Of a stretch of DNA of 64,000 bases, positions 34,724 to 43,231 are shown piece by piece. This DNA is from Marinobacter halotolerans (GTDB lineage Bacteria > Pseudomonadota > Gammaproteobacteria > Pseudomonadales > Oleiphilaceae). Positions within the stretch are counted from its first letter, which is position 1. Each line of letters opens with the position of its first letter. Under the pieces are notes generated by a model. It was not told the DNA's origin and searched no databases. It was given only the letters and a program-made list of their open reading frames with translations. The translations under genes were made by a program, and so were the position numbers. The stretch spans positions 930,001-994,000 of the forward strand of contig NZ_VMHP01000002.1 in the NCBI RefSeq assembly GCF_008795985.1, read 5' to 3'.

Positions 34724-35385
34724 TAAAGAACTTTCTTAGCCTCCGCGCTGAAGGTGCTGAAGCCTTTAACATTGCTGAAGGCAGAAAGTTTTGCCTGATC
34801 ATCCGCGGAAGGGTTGGCAATCTGCGAGATGTCAGTAATACCGGCATCTTTCATCTTCTTGGCCGTTGCAGGGCCAATTCCTTTCACGCGGGTCAGATCG
34901 CTGCTGTCTGCTGCTTTTGCCGCCGCTGCAGGTTTTTTGCTGGCTGCCGCCGGCTTGCGTGCTGTTGATGCCGGCTTTTTGGTAGCCGTCTTCTTTACAG
35001 CGGGCTTTTTAGTGGCGGTTTTCTTCGCAGCCGTCTTTTTGGCAGCCGGTTTTTTGGCTGTGGATTTTTTGGGAGCTGTCTTTTTGCTGGCACTGGACTT
35101 ACTGCTGGAAAGTCCCAGACGCTCCATAACGCTATTCTGGAGCTCGTGGAACTCGTCCATACGACGGTCAAACTCGTCGGTGAAGCGCTTCACCTCGCGC
35201 TCCCGCAGTTCGTCAATTTCCTTCAGCAACTTTCTGACCGGCTCCTGAACCTGGTTCTGGACACCGTCAAACTGCTTGATGGCATCGTTCATCAGCTTTT
35301 CGATCCGCTGCGACGTTTTCTCAAACTCTTTGTTGACCTTTTCAACCACTTTATCGACGTTCTGCTTGCTGGCTTTCTTGCCCAT
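34723..35385 (-). CDS. Phasin-like granule-associated protein with Lys/Ala-rich and helix-hairpin-helix regions
   Basis: This 220-residue protein has three parts: a coiled coil (about 8-92), a histone-like stretch of KKPAAKK- and KKTATKK-type repeats (about 96-158), and a helix-hairpin-helix domain (about 162-215, with LTRVKGIGPATAKKMKDAGI). PhaF-type phasins join a granule-binding helix to a similar basic tail that binds DNA and help to share polyhydroxyalkanoate granules between daughter cells. The C-terminal hairpin domain is not part of PhaF as I know it and suggests a further nucleic acid contact. A GGGGAG site precedes the ATG. The stop codon overlaps the SelD start. Confidence 0.75.
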   Translation of the reverse strand: MGKKASKQNVDKVVEKVNKEFEKTSQRIEKLMNDAIKQFDGVQNQVQEPVRKLLKEIDELREREVKRFTDEFDRRMDEFHELQNSVMERLGLSSSKSSASKKTAPKKSTAKKPAAKKTAAKKTATKKPAVKKTATKKPASTARKPAAASKKPAAAAKAADSSDLTRVKGIGPATAKKMKDAGITDISQIANPSADDQAKLSAFSNVKGFSTFSAEAKKVL

Positions 35386-35454
35386 GAGAGATCTCCCCTG
35401 ATATGTCTGTTGATAGTCCGTTTAAACGTACAGTGATTACTTCATGATGGCGGT

Positions 35455-35862
35455 TCAGGCCGTGTGACGAACGCTGGAGGACGGTCCGGATGAGCGCCTC
35501 GATTTCAGGATCTGTTTCTTGCGAAGAACGTCCCTGATCCGGCGGAGCTTGCCTGAAAATCCGGTATCATTCCCAGTGCTTATCTTTGAAAAATCAACGG
35601 AATAGAAGAAATTGCTACAGTGCTTTCTACGCTCTGTGACCAGTCCGCTTATGCCATCAGCGCGGATGTCGTCAAACGGCATTTGCATAACCAGGTCAAA
35701 CACGATGGTATCCCCCGGTTCGAACTGTTTGTCCGTTTTTATGACGCAACCATAATCGTCCAGTTCGAACAGCGCCGCCTGCACCAGCTCACGGCGGAAC
35801 AGGCCCTGCTTTACGCTGAACTGTGCGAAGAGATCTGGTAATGCTTCCTTCAGACTCAACAT
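35455..35862 (-). CDS. PilZ-like hypothetical protein
   Basis: The 135-residue protein has a beta-rich core (about 20-95) with LFRRELVQAALFELDDYGCVI and a second part ending YSVDFSKIS, which looks like a PilZ barrel, followed by a basic C-terminal tail. The RxxxR and D/NxSxxG c-di-GMP motifs are not clearly complete, so ligand binding is doubtful. It stands alone between the phasin-like and GNAT-nitrilase genes. The ATG has AGGA only two bases upstream; the TTG of the next codon would be better spaced. Confidence 0.55.
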   Translation of the reverse strand: MLSLKEALPDLFAQFSVKQGLFRRELVQAALFELDDYGCVIKTDKQFEPGDTIVFDLVMQMPFDDIRADGISGLVTERRKHCSNFFYSVDFSKISTGNDTGFSGKLRRIRDVLRKKQILKSRRSSGPSSSVRHTA

Positions 35863-36021
35863 ATTCCTGATCTACAGATATCCTGTTTCAGTTCCATTAA
35901 AACCATTGAACCGCAAATGATAGACGGGTATTGCTTAAACAATAGCCATACTGCGGAAGTTTGGCAATTCATTCAGCAGTATACGAACAGTGTTTCATTC
36001 GGGTTTTAAGTCCCGCTTGTT

Positions 36022-37554
36022 TTATTCACTTTTGGTTCGCTTGTTGATGTCGTAAATATCAGTGCGCCGATCTTTCAGGTTTGTCACCGACCCTTCGTTT
36101 CGAACCAGTTTCAGTTTTTCCAGATCCATGTCCGAGAACATGATCATTTCGGTATTCGGCGTGGTTTCCGCCATGACCGCATCGTGGGGGAAGGCGAAGT
36201 CGGACGGTGAGAATACCGATGACTGGGCATACTGAACGTCGAGGTTTTCAACCTTGGGCAGGTTGCCGACGCTGCCGGTGATTACCACGTAGCATTCGTT
36301 TTCAATGGCACGGGCCTGGGCACAATGCCTGACGCGCAAATAGCCGTTCTTGGTATCGGTCCAGAAGGGGACCATGATGATGTCCACTTCCTCGCTGGCG
36401 GCCAGGCGGCCCAGTTCCGGAAACTCGATGTCGTAGCAGATCATGATGGCAACGCGGCCGGCATCAGTATCAAACACCTCAAACTTGTCACCACCCTCAA
36501 GAACCCAGTCGCGGCGCTCGTGGGGGGTAATGTGCACCTTTCGCTGTTCGTCTACACGGCCGTCCCGATGGCAGAGATAGGACACGTTATAGACCCGGTC
36601 ATTCTCCAGCAAAGGCATGGAGCCGGTGATAATGTTGATGTTGTAACTGACCGCCATTTCTGACATTTCATTGCGGAACTGCTCGGTAAATCCGGCCAGG
36701 AAGCGAATGGCGCGGGTCTGGTCCACCTGGTCAGTCAGGCCCATCAGTGGCGCGTTGAAGAATTCGGGAAAAATGGCGAAATCGCTTTTGTAATCGGATA
36801 GCGCATCCACGAAATACTCGACCTGCTCAAGTACTTCATCGACCGAAGTGAATTCCCGCATCTGCCACTGAACCGCGCCCAGCCGGACCTGTGTTTTTTT
36901 GACATTGAGCACCGCGGATGGCGGTGTGTAGAGAATGTTCCGCCACTCCAACAGCGTGGCGTAGCCCTGGGACTTTTCGTCCTCGGGCAGGTATTTATGC
37001 ATCAGGCGCGTGACCTGAAAATCGTTCGAGAGCTGGAAGCTCAGAATCGGGTCGTAAATGTCTTTGCGATCTACCCGCTGAATGTATTCTTCCGGAGAAT
37101 ACTGGTCAGCGTACTTGAAGTAGCCGGGAATCCGCCCACCGGCGAGGATGGCGCGCAGATTCATCGACCGGCAAAGTTCCTTGCGGGCTTCGTAAAGTCG
37201 ACGGCCAAGGCGATATCCCCGGTATTCCGGGTGAACCAGCACGTCCAGCCCGTAGAGAGAATCACCTTGCGCGTTGTGCCAGATTTTTTCATTGCGCAGG
37301 ATCAGGTCATCGTAGGTGTGCGGGTTGCTGAACCTTTCATATTTGACGCACACGGTCAGTGCTACCGCTACCAGCTCACCGGATTCCTCAATACAGATCT
37401 GACCATCGGGAAACTGTTCTACAAGAGCCTTGATGGTGTCTTCCGGCCATGAACCGCCAATATCATCGTAGATGCGGTCCATCAGGACCTGAAGTTGAGG
37501 GTAATCGTCGACTTCAAGGTTACGAAGATTGAGGTGCAGTTCTTCGTGGGCCAT
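36022..37554 (-). CDS. Bifunctional GNAT acetyltransferase-nitrilase family protein
   Basis: This 510-residue protein joins a GNAT domain (about 1-205) to a carbon-nitrogen hydrolase domain (about 222-495). The acetyl-CoA loop appears in RGYRLGRRLYEAR. The hydrolase triad Glu-Lys-Cys is complete: Glu264 (FPEFFN), Lys339 (QRKVHI) and Cys373 (MICYDIEFPE). The same fusion is widespread in bacteria but its substrate is not established. Both active sites look intact, so it may acetylate an amine and hydrolyse an amide of related compounds. ATG 37554 has GGAG nine bases upstream; a longer frame to 37587 has no support. Confidence 0.88.
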   Translation of the reverse strand: MAHEELHLNLRNLEVDDYPQLQVLMDRIYDDIGGSWPEDTIKALVEQFPDGQICIEESGELVAVALTVCVKYERFSNPHTYDDLILRNEKIWHNAQGDSLYGLDVLVHPEYRGYRLGRRLYEARKELCRSMNLRAILAGGRIPGYFKYADQYSPEEYIQRVDRKDIYDPILSFQLSNDFQVTRLMHKYLPEDEKSQGYATLLEWRNILYTPPSAVLNVKKTQVRLGAVQWQMREFTSVDEVLEQVEYFVDALSDYKSDFAIFPEFFNAPLMGLTDQVDQTRAIRFLAGFTEQFRNEMSEMAVSYNINIITGSMPLLENDRVYNVSYLCHRDGRVDEQRKVHITPHERRDWVLEGGDKFEVFDTDAGRVAIMICYDIEFPELGRLAASEEVDIIMVPFWTDTKNGYLRVRHCAQARAIENECYVVITGSVGNLPKVENLDVQYAQSSVFSPSDFAFPHDAVMAETTPNTEMIMFSDMDLEKLKLVRNEGSVTNLKDRRTDIYDINKRTKSE

Positions 37555-37683
37555 ACGGGCAGCTCCAGTCAGGTGATAAGGGACCAATCAACAAAGAAAG
37601 ATGATTAAAGAAAGGATGTTAACAGATAGCACTGGAGAGGTCCCATTCGGCGCCGGACAATCACCTATGTCCGGCTTTACGGA

Positions 37684-38604
37684 TCAGTCCTGCATGCGAT
37701 GAATGCGGGTGCGCAAATCCTGAAGTGTTCGTTGCCCGACCTGCCAGGAATCCCGGCTGAGAAAGGGGTTGTCCAGAACCAGAATGTGGCGCGCGCCCAG
37801 ATTGAGCTCGCGGATTGGTTGTCCGTAGAAGCGGTCGAGAAAGGCGGCAAAGCTGCCGTCAAGAATGGCTCTTTCCATTCCCAGCTGAAGCCGATGTGCG
37901 AGGCTCTCATTGCCTTTGTTGACAAAGAAGAATGAGGGCATGGCATAGGCCAGCAGTATGTCGGGTTCGATCACGTAGTCCGTGTTGCCCTTCAGCCTTA
38001 GGTCATAGAGCACTTCGCTCACGCCGCGGGCGAAGCATTCAAAACGGTCGTTGTCCAGCATTCTGAACAGGATTTCGTAACGGGAGTGGGTGACAACCTC
38101 AATGCCGTTGACCTGCAGAATGCTGGAGTCCGGCCAGTGGGTGCCCTGGCCGATACGGATTCCGCTGTCGGCAAGATCCTTGAGGGTAGTGATGCCGTCG
38201 AATTTTGGCAGGTCCTCCTTGCGAACAACGCACACCCGCAGACCCAGCAGGCCACCATCAATAGGGATCGGCACGGCGGTCAGCTTCTTTTCCCGATCGG
38301 TACTGCTGGCAATATTGGCAATATCCAACAGTTTCGAGTCTGGCTTGCTCAGTTCCCGGACAACTCGTCCCTGGGACATTTCCGGGCTTCTGGCGAGCGT
38401 ATAAGGGGGATATTCCGGAGTTTTTTGCAGTGCAAGTGATACCAGGGAGCGGACAGGCGGGCTGTCGTAGTTCCGATACCAGAGTAACAGTCGGTTTTCG
38501 GGCTGGTCGCTGGCTGCGGTGCCCGCTCCCAGTGCCAGAGGTGGCACTGCGGCCTGCAGAAAAAAAGCCGTCAAGAGGTAAATCACCGGTCGCCGAAACT
38601 TCAT
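37684..38604 (-). CDS. Periplasmic substrate-binding-like protein
   Basis: The 306-residue protein has a signal peptide (1 to about 27, ALGAG) and the shape of a type II solute-binding protein of the amino-acid (SBP_bac_3) type: LLDIANIASSTDREKK near the first lobe, GLRVCVVRKEDLPKF at the hinge and GIRIGQGTHWPDSSIL in the second lobe. No permease or ATPase gene is nearby, so it may be a sensor or an orphan binding protein. The ligand is unknown. It is divergent from the thioesterase-like gene across 130 bases. Confidence 0.72.
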   Translation of the reverse strand: MKFRRPVIYLLTAFFLQAAVPPLALGAGTAASDQPENRLLLWYRNYDSPPVRSLVSLALQKTPEYPPYTLARSPEMSQGRVVRELSKPDSKLLDIANIASSTDREKKLTAVPIPIDGGLLGLRVCVVRKEDLPKFDGITTLKDLADSGIRIGQGTHWPDSSILQVNGIEVVTHSRYEILFRMLDNDRFECFARGVSEVLYDLRLKGNTDYVIEPDILLAYAMPSFFFVNKGNESLAHRLQLGMERAILDGSFAAFLDRFYGQPIRELNLGARHILVLDNPFLSRDSWQVGQRTLQDLRTRIHRMQD

Positions 38605-38734
38605 CCTTTCACAACTCTTGCTTCCTGTGCCCGAAACCCGGGATTATTCCGCTCTGGCTTACGTTAGCAGTCTAGATCACAATCTGCACAGCACCAGGGC
38701 CAATTTGTAAATCATTGTTTACCGGAGAGGCAAT

Positions 38735-39292
38735 ATGGCATTGATAGACAGTCTCATTGGCGCGACAGGCCAGTGGGTATCAGGATCCGATCCCGATGCG
38801 AGCCTGGGCTCGCCACTTCGTTGGCTTCGCAAGACCAGCAGCTACGCTGCAGTCAACCGTATTATAGGGATGGCGATTCCATTTGCACCCCGCAACGGGT
38901 TCCGGGTTATTGAGTTAAGGCCGGGTTACGTGAAGGCGCAGATTCCGCTGAAGGGCAACAAGAACCATTTTGGCAGCCTCTATGCCGGGGCCTACTTTCT
39001 GGTGGCGGAAATTCCGGGGGGCGTACTGACTCTGTTCGATCTGGGCCCTGCCTACACCCCCATCCTCAAGGAGATGACACTGCAGTTCCTGCAATCGGCC
39101 AATTCCGATGTGGTGGTGGAATTCTCACTGGATGACCAGACAGTGGAAGCCATCAAAGCGGAAGCTGACAAGACAGGCCGCGCGGCCTTTGAGCTGGAGG
39201 GCCTGATGTACGATAAAGAGGGCAACCACGTGGCGACGTCAATAGGCCATTACCGCGTGCGTAAAAAGGGTTTCAGCGCCGCCAGGAACTGA
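38735..39292 (+). CDS. DUF4442/PaaI-like hotdog-fold thioesterase
   Basis: The 185-residue protein has a hotdog-fold core (about 55-175), with the helix segment [22 protein letters not shown] and following strands like those of DUF4442 and PaaI thioesterases. Such enzymes hydrolyse acyl-CoA thioesters, but the substrate is not known and the usual acidic catalytic residue is hard to place (Glu in VAEIPGG is a candidate). A GGAGAGG site precedes the ATG. Its last 43 bases overlap the end of recQ on the other strand. Confidence 0.78.
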   Translation: MALIDSLIGATGQWVSGSDPDASLGSPLRWLRKTSSYAAVNRIIGMAIPFAPRNGFRVIELRPGYVKAQIPLKGNKNHFGSLYAGAYFLVAEIPGGVLTLFDLGPAYTPILKEMTLQFLQSANSDVVVEFSLDDQTVEAIKAEADKTGRAAFELEGLMYDKEGNHVATSIGHYRVRKKGFSAARN

Positions 39293-41145
39293 TCGCCATA
39301 CTTCTCCAGCTTGGCGGCGCCAACCCCGGTGATTTCCGCCATATCCGACAGTGATGCCGGCTGTTTCGCGAGAATCTCGAACAGCGTGGCATCGTGGAAT
39401 ATCACGTAGGGCGGCACGCCTTTTTCGTCCGCCAGGGCCTTGCGACAGGCCCGCAGGGCTTCCCAGGCGTCCTTGTCTTCCACTTCGTCCGCAAACTTGC
39501 GCCCACGATTCGATCCGCTGGTCTTGCCGGCACCGCCGCGGGCCTGGCCCGCTTTCTGGATGGGATCTTTGCGCAGTTCGATGGCCACTTCGCCTTTCAG
39601 CAATGGGCGACAGTCTTCCGTCAGTTGCAGAGCGCCGTAGCCCTCCGGGTCTGCCCGCAAGTAGCCGTTGGCCACCAGCTGCCGGAAGACGGATTTCCAC
39701 TCGTTGGCGGACAGCTCCTGGCCTATGCCATAGGTGGAGACGGCCTGGTGGCCAAACTGCAGAATGCGTTCGTTTTCAGACCCCCGCAGCACGTCAATGA
39801 GGTAGGTCACGCCGAACCGTTGCCCGGTGCGGAACACGCAGGAAAGGGCCTTCTGGACCGCCACCTTGCCATCCCAGGTTTCCGGCGGGTTCAGACAGGT
39901 GTCGCAGTTGCCGCAGGGCTGGTCGAGGGTGTCGCCGAAATACCGCAGCAGCACCTGACGCCGGCACTGGGTGACTTCACAAAGCCCCAGCATGGCGTCC
40001 AGTTTCTGGCGCTCAACCCGTTTGAACTGGTCATTGCCCTGAGAGCCCTCCAGCATCTGCCGCAGCTTGATGACGTCCTGCAATCCGTACACCATCCAGG
40101 CGGTCGAGGGCTTGCCGTCGCGACCGGCACGGCCGGTTTCCTGATAGTAGGCTTCCAGGCTTTTGGGCAGATCCAGGTGCGCGACAAAGCGAACATCCGG
40201 CTTGTCGATGCCCATGCCAAAGGCGATGGTCGCCACGATAATCACGCCATCTTCCCGCAGGAACCGTTCCTGGTGCCGGGAGCGTGTCACGCCGTCGAGA
40301 CCGGCATGATAGGGAAGGGCGTTGTAGCCCTGCTTCTGCAAAAGCTTTGCCGTGGCGTCCACTTTGTTACGGGACAGGCAGTACACAATGCCGCAATCGC
40401 CGCTGTGCTCGGTGCCAATAAAATCCAGCAACTGTCGGTTTGCGTTGGTTTTCGGGGCAATCCGGTACTGTATATTGGGCCGGTCGAAGCTGCTGATGAA
40501 GTGCCGGGCGCTGGTCAGAGAAAGGCGTTCGGCAATTTCCTTTCGGGTGCGTTCGTCGGCGGTAGCGGTCAGTGCGATCCGCGGTACGCCGGGGAATTCC
40601 GTCGCCAGGCGGCTGAGTTCTAGGTAGTCGGAACGGAAATCATGGCCCCACTGGGACACACAGTGCGCCTCGTCTATGGCAAAGAGAGACAGTGAGGCGT
40701 CTTTGAGAAGGTTCAGGGTACGGGGTTGAATCAGGCGCTCGGGAGCGCAGTACAGCAGGTCCAGCTCGCCGGTCATCAGGAGGTTTTCAGTTTCCTGGGC
40801 CTGATGAAAATCCATGGTGGAATTCAGGAACGCCGCCCTGACGCCCAGTTCCTTAAGCGCCGCCACCTGGTCCTGCATCAGGGCAATCAGGGGCGAGATA
40901 ACGACTGCCGTACCAGTACGCACCAGGGCAGGCACCTGGTAGCACAGGGATTTACCACCGCCGGTAGGCATCAGAACGAGGGCATCGCCGCCACTCACCA
41001 CCTCATGGATGATGTCGCCCTGAAGCAGACGGAAATTTTCATAGCCGAATACCCGGTGCAGAACCTCTTCCGGTGTCTGACCGGAGGTTTCAGGGCGAAC
41101 GGTGCTTAACTGCTCAAAGTCCATAGAATGCCAGGATTCAGTCAA
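39250..41145 (-). CDS. recQ: ATP-dependent DNA helicase RecQ
   Basis: RecQ unwinds DNA 3' to 5' in recombination and repair. The 631-residue protein has the Walker A PTGGGKS (60-66), DEAH box (158-161, [15 protein letters not shown]), the ARGY-like helicase C domain with [13 protein letters not shown], the zinc-binding cysteines ending CGNCDTC, a winged-helix RQC part, and an HRDC domain at the C-terminus ([20 protein letters not shown]). Length fits full RecQ. The start is TTG 41145, with GGAAG about six bases before it; the ATG at 41124 has no site. Its 3' end overlaps the convergent hotdog gene. Confidence 0.96.
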   Translation of the reverse strand: MTESWHSMDFEQLSTVRPETSGQTPEEVLHRVFGYENFRLLQGDIIHEVVSGGDALVLMPTGGGKSLCYQVPALVRTGTAVVISPLIALMQDQVAALKELGVRAAFLNSTMDFHQAQETENLLMTGELDLLYCAPERLIQPRTLNLLKDASLSLFAIDEAHCVSQWGHDFRSDYLELSRLATEFPGVPRIALTATADERTRKEIAERLSLTSARHFISSFDRPNIQYRIAPKTNANRQLLDFIGTEHSGDCGIVYCLSRNKVDATAKLLQKQGYNALPYHAGLDGVTRSRHQERFLREDGVIIVATIAFGMGIDKPDVRFVAHLDLPKSLEAYYQETGRAGRDGKPSTAWMVYGLQDVIKLRQMLEGSQGNDQFKRVERQKLDAMLGLCEVTQCRRQVLLRYFGDTLDQPCGNCDTCLNPPETWDGKVAVQKALSCVFRTGQRFGVTYLIDVLRGSENERILQFGHQAVSTYGIGQELSANEWKSVFRQLVANGYLRADPEGYGALQLTEDCRPLLKGEVAIELRKDPIQKAGQARGGAGKTSGSNRGRKFADEVEDKDAWEALRACRKALADEKGVPPYVIFHDATLFEILAKQPASLSDMAEITGVGAAKLEKYGDQFLAALKPFLRTR

Positions 41146-41331
41146 AATGCTTCCAGCCAGAGTGCGTTCATTGCAGGTGCCGAATAAGGGCGCAATAGTA
41201 CCAGAAACAAGAGCGCCATAATGACCGCTGAGTCCATGACCGGGATGAATACCGAAAACAGTTTCAAAGACAGGCAGGTGGTTTGGAGTCTACAATACCG
41301 GTTTTTTCTGCAACCAACTGACAGGATATTC

Positions 41332-42537
41332 ATGCAGGAATTCGATGCTATTCGTCCTTACAGCGACGAAGAAACCGGGGCCGCAATCGGTCAACTGGTC
41401 AGAGACCGCGAATTTCTTGATATGGTCGGTCGCTTCAAAACACCGACACTTGCCAGGTGGGCGCCTGCGCCGCTTCGAGCATGGGTACGGCGCTGGCTGG
41501 TCCGTCGTTTCGGCAATGTAACCCGGATCAATGACCTTCAGGCCAAGCTCTCGGGCTATGTCGCCGAACTGATTGGCAGCACTACCAGCCGTGTGACCCA
41601 GAGTGGCCTGGAAAACCTGAACAAGTCCGGCGCCTACCTGTTTATCTCCAACCACCGGGATATTGTGTTTGATCCTATGGTGGTGAATTACCTGCTGTTC
41701 GCCAACGGATTCAATACCACCCGCATCGCCATTGGCGACAACCTGCTGTCCAACCGCGTGTTTGCGGAAATGATGCGGCTGAACAAGAGCTTCGTCGTTC
41801 GCCGCAATATGACCAGTCCGCGGGAAATGCGGGACGCCTATCTGATGCTTTCGGGGTTCATCAATCACAGCATAGATAGCAACGAGAGCATCTGGATAGC
41901 CCAGCGGGAAGGGCGGGCGAAAGATGGCCTGGATGTTACAGACCCGGCCATTATCAAGATGTTCTACATGAGCCGGAAGAAAAGCGGGCTGAGTTTCGCA
42001 GAGGCAATGAATAGGCTCCACATCGTGCCGGTGTCCATCGCCTATGAATACGATCCCTGCGATCTGGACAAGGCCCGTGAGCTTGAAACCCGCGCCCGCA
42101 CTGGTCAGTACGCCAAGGCCAAGGATGAGGACACAGAGTCCATCATGAAGGGCCTGACGGGCTTTAAAGGCCACGTTCACGTGCATTTCGGTCAGCCGAT
42201 CGCAGACGCCGAGGACGACCCCAGGGCGCTTTCGGCCCGAATCGACCACGAGATGCACGCCAACTACCACCTGCATTCGTCCAACCTGGTGGCTTACCAG
42301 CAGCGGTCGATCCACCCCCAGTCCCACTTGACCGAGGGGTCGGAGAGCAGCTCGATCGTTACCGCGGAAACCTTTTCGCCGGCAGACATCGACGCGGCAG
42401 AGGCGGAGATCGAACGCAGGCTTGACGCCTGTACCCCCGAAGCGAGGCCGTACCTGCTGGACATGTACGCTAACCCGGTGGTTTCGGCGCTTGAAGCTAA
42501 CCAGCGCAGTCAGCCACCCAGTGATTCTTCTAACTGA
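41332..42537 (+). CDS. 1-acylglycerol-3-phosphate acyltransferase-like protein
   Basis: The 401-residue protein has a PlsC-type acyltransferase domain (about 85-310). Its motif I reads SNHRDIVFDP, the variant with five rather than four residues between His and Asp, as in a group of larger bacterial acyltransferases. Later segments IWIAQREGRAKDG match the substrate-binding ExG/R-type motif and IVPVSIAYEYDP the Pro motif. A C-terminal extension of about 90 residues follows. It should transfer acyl groups to a glycerophosphate or related lipid. The ATG at 41332 has AGGA six bases upstream; the longer frame to 41221 runs into the recQ start. Confidence 0.82.
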   Translation: MQEFDAIRPYSDEETGAAIGQLVRDREFLDMVGRFKTPTLARWAPAPLRAWVRRWLVRRFGNVTRINDLQAKLSGYVAELIGSTTSRVTQSGLENLNKSGAYLFISNHRDIVFDPMVVNYLLFANGFNTTRIAIGDNLLSNRVFAEMMRLNKSFVVRRNMTSPREMRDAYLMLSGFINHSIDSNESIWIAQREGRAKDGLDVTDPAIIKMFYMSRKKSGLSFAEAMNRLHIVPVSIAYEYDPCDLDKARELETRARTGQYAKAKDEDTESIMKGLTGFKGHVHVHFGQPIADAEDDPRALSARIDHEMHANYHLHSSNLVAYQQRSIHPQSHLTEGSESSSIVTAETFSPADIDAAEAEIERRLDACTPEARPYLLDMYANPVVSALEANQRSQPPSDSSN

Positions 42538-42551
42538 GAGCCGAGGTATCC

Positions 42552-43211
42552 GTGCAAGACCTGAAATACATTGAAATCGAGACCAACCCGAACCCGACGG
42601 CTTCTGTGATCTGGCTTCACGGCCTGGGCGCCAGCGGCCATGATTTTGAACCGGTGGTGCCGGAGCTGGGCCTGCCAGAGGATGCGGCGGTGCGGTTTAT
42701 CTTTCCCCATGCCCCGAATCTGCCGGTAACCATTAACGGCGGCATGCGCATGCCTGCCTGGTACGACATCAAGGCCATGGATATTGACCGTGTGGTTGAT
42801 AAAGAGCAGTTGATGGAGTCGTCTGATGCTGTGGCCCGGCTTGTAGACCAGGAAATCGAGCGTGGCGTGAACAGTGAAAATATTGTGATCGCCGGCTTTT
42901 CCCAGGGCGGGGCGGTTGCCTATGAACTAGGGTTGAGCTACCCGAAACGGCTTGCAGGTATTCTGGCGCTGTCTACTTATTTCGCCACAGCCAAAACAGT
43001 GACGCTGTCGGAGGCAAACCGCGAAATTCCTATCAAGGTGTATCACGGAACTTCTGATCCAATGGTACCTGAATCGCTTGGGCGCCTGAGTGTCGACCAA
43101 TTGAAGGAACTTGGATACGCCCCGTCTTATCAGACCTATCCCATGGAACATAGCGTCTGCCTTGAGGAAATACAGGACATCGGCCAGTTCCTTCGCAGGC
43201 ACCTGCTTTGA
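42552..43211 (+). CDS. Carboxylesterase/phospholipase-type alpha/beta hydrolase
   Basis: This 219-residue enzyme belongs to the EstB/acyl-protein thioesterase group. The nucleophile elbow is GFSQGG (Ser117), with Asp169 (GTSDPMVP) and His200 (MEHSVC) completing the triad; the LHGLGASGHDF oxyanion loop and FPHAPNLPVTINGG are family marks. It should hydrolyse short carboxyl esters or lysolipids in the cytoplasm. It starts at GTG 42552 with GAGG upstream and lies 14 bases after the acyltransferase gene, so the two are probably one operon in lipid turnover. Confidence 0.92.
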   Translation: MQDLKYIEIETNPNPTASVIWLHGLGASGHDFEPVVPELGLPEDAAVRFIFPHAPNLPVTINGGMRMPAWYDIKAMDIDRVVDKEQLMESSDAVARLVDQEIERGVNSENIVIAGFSQGGAVAYELGLSYPKRLAGILALSTYFATAKTVTLSEANREIPIKVYHGTSDPMVPESLGRLSVDQLKELGYAPSYQTYPMEHSVCLEEIQDIGQFLRRHLL

Positions 43212-43231
43212 GATTCCGCCGTGCTCTGGAG

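Noticed and set aside
36022..37554. A possible SenA-type partner for the selenium module
   Set aside because: It is a GNAT-nitrilase fusion with no EgtB-like iron site or DinB domain.
39394..40623. A 409-codon open frame opposite recQ
   Set aside because: RecQ motifs on the minus strand are complete; this frame has no recognisable domain.
41290..42327. A 345-codon open frame opposite the acyltransferase
   Set aside because: It is a shadow of the acyltransferase gene, whose conserved motifs are on the plus strand.
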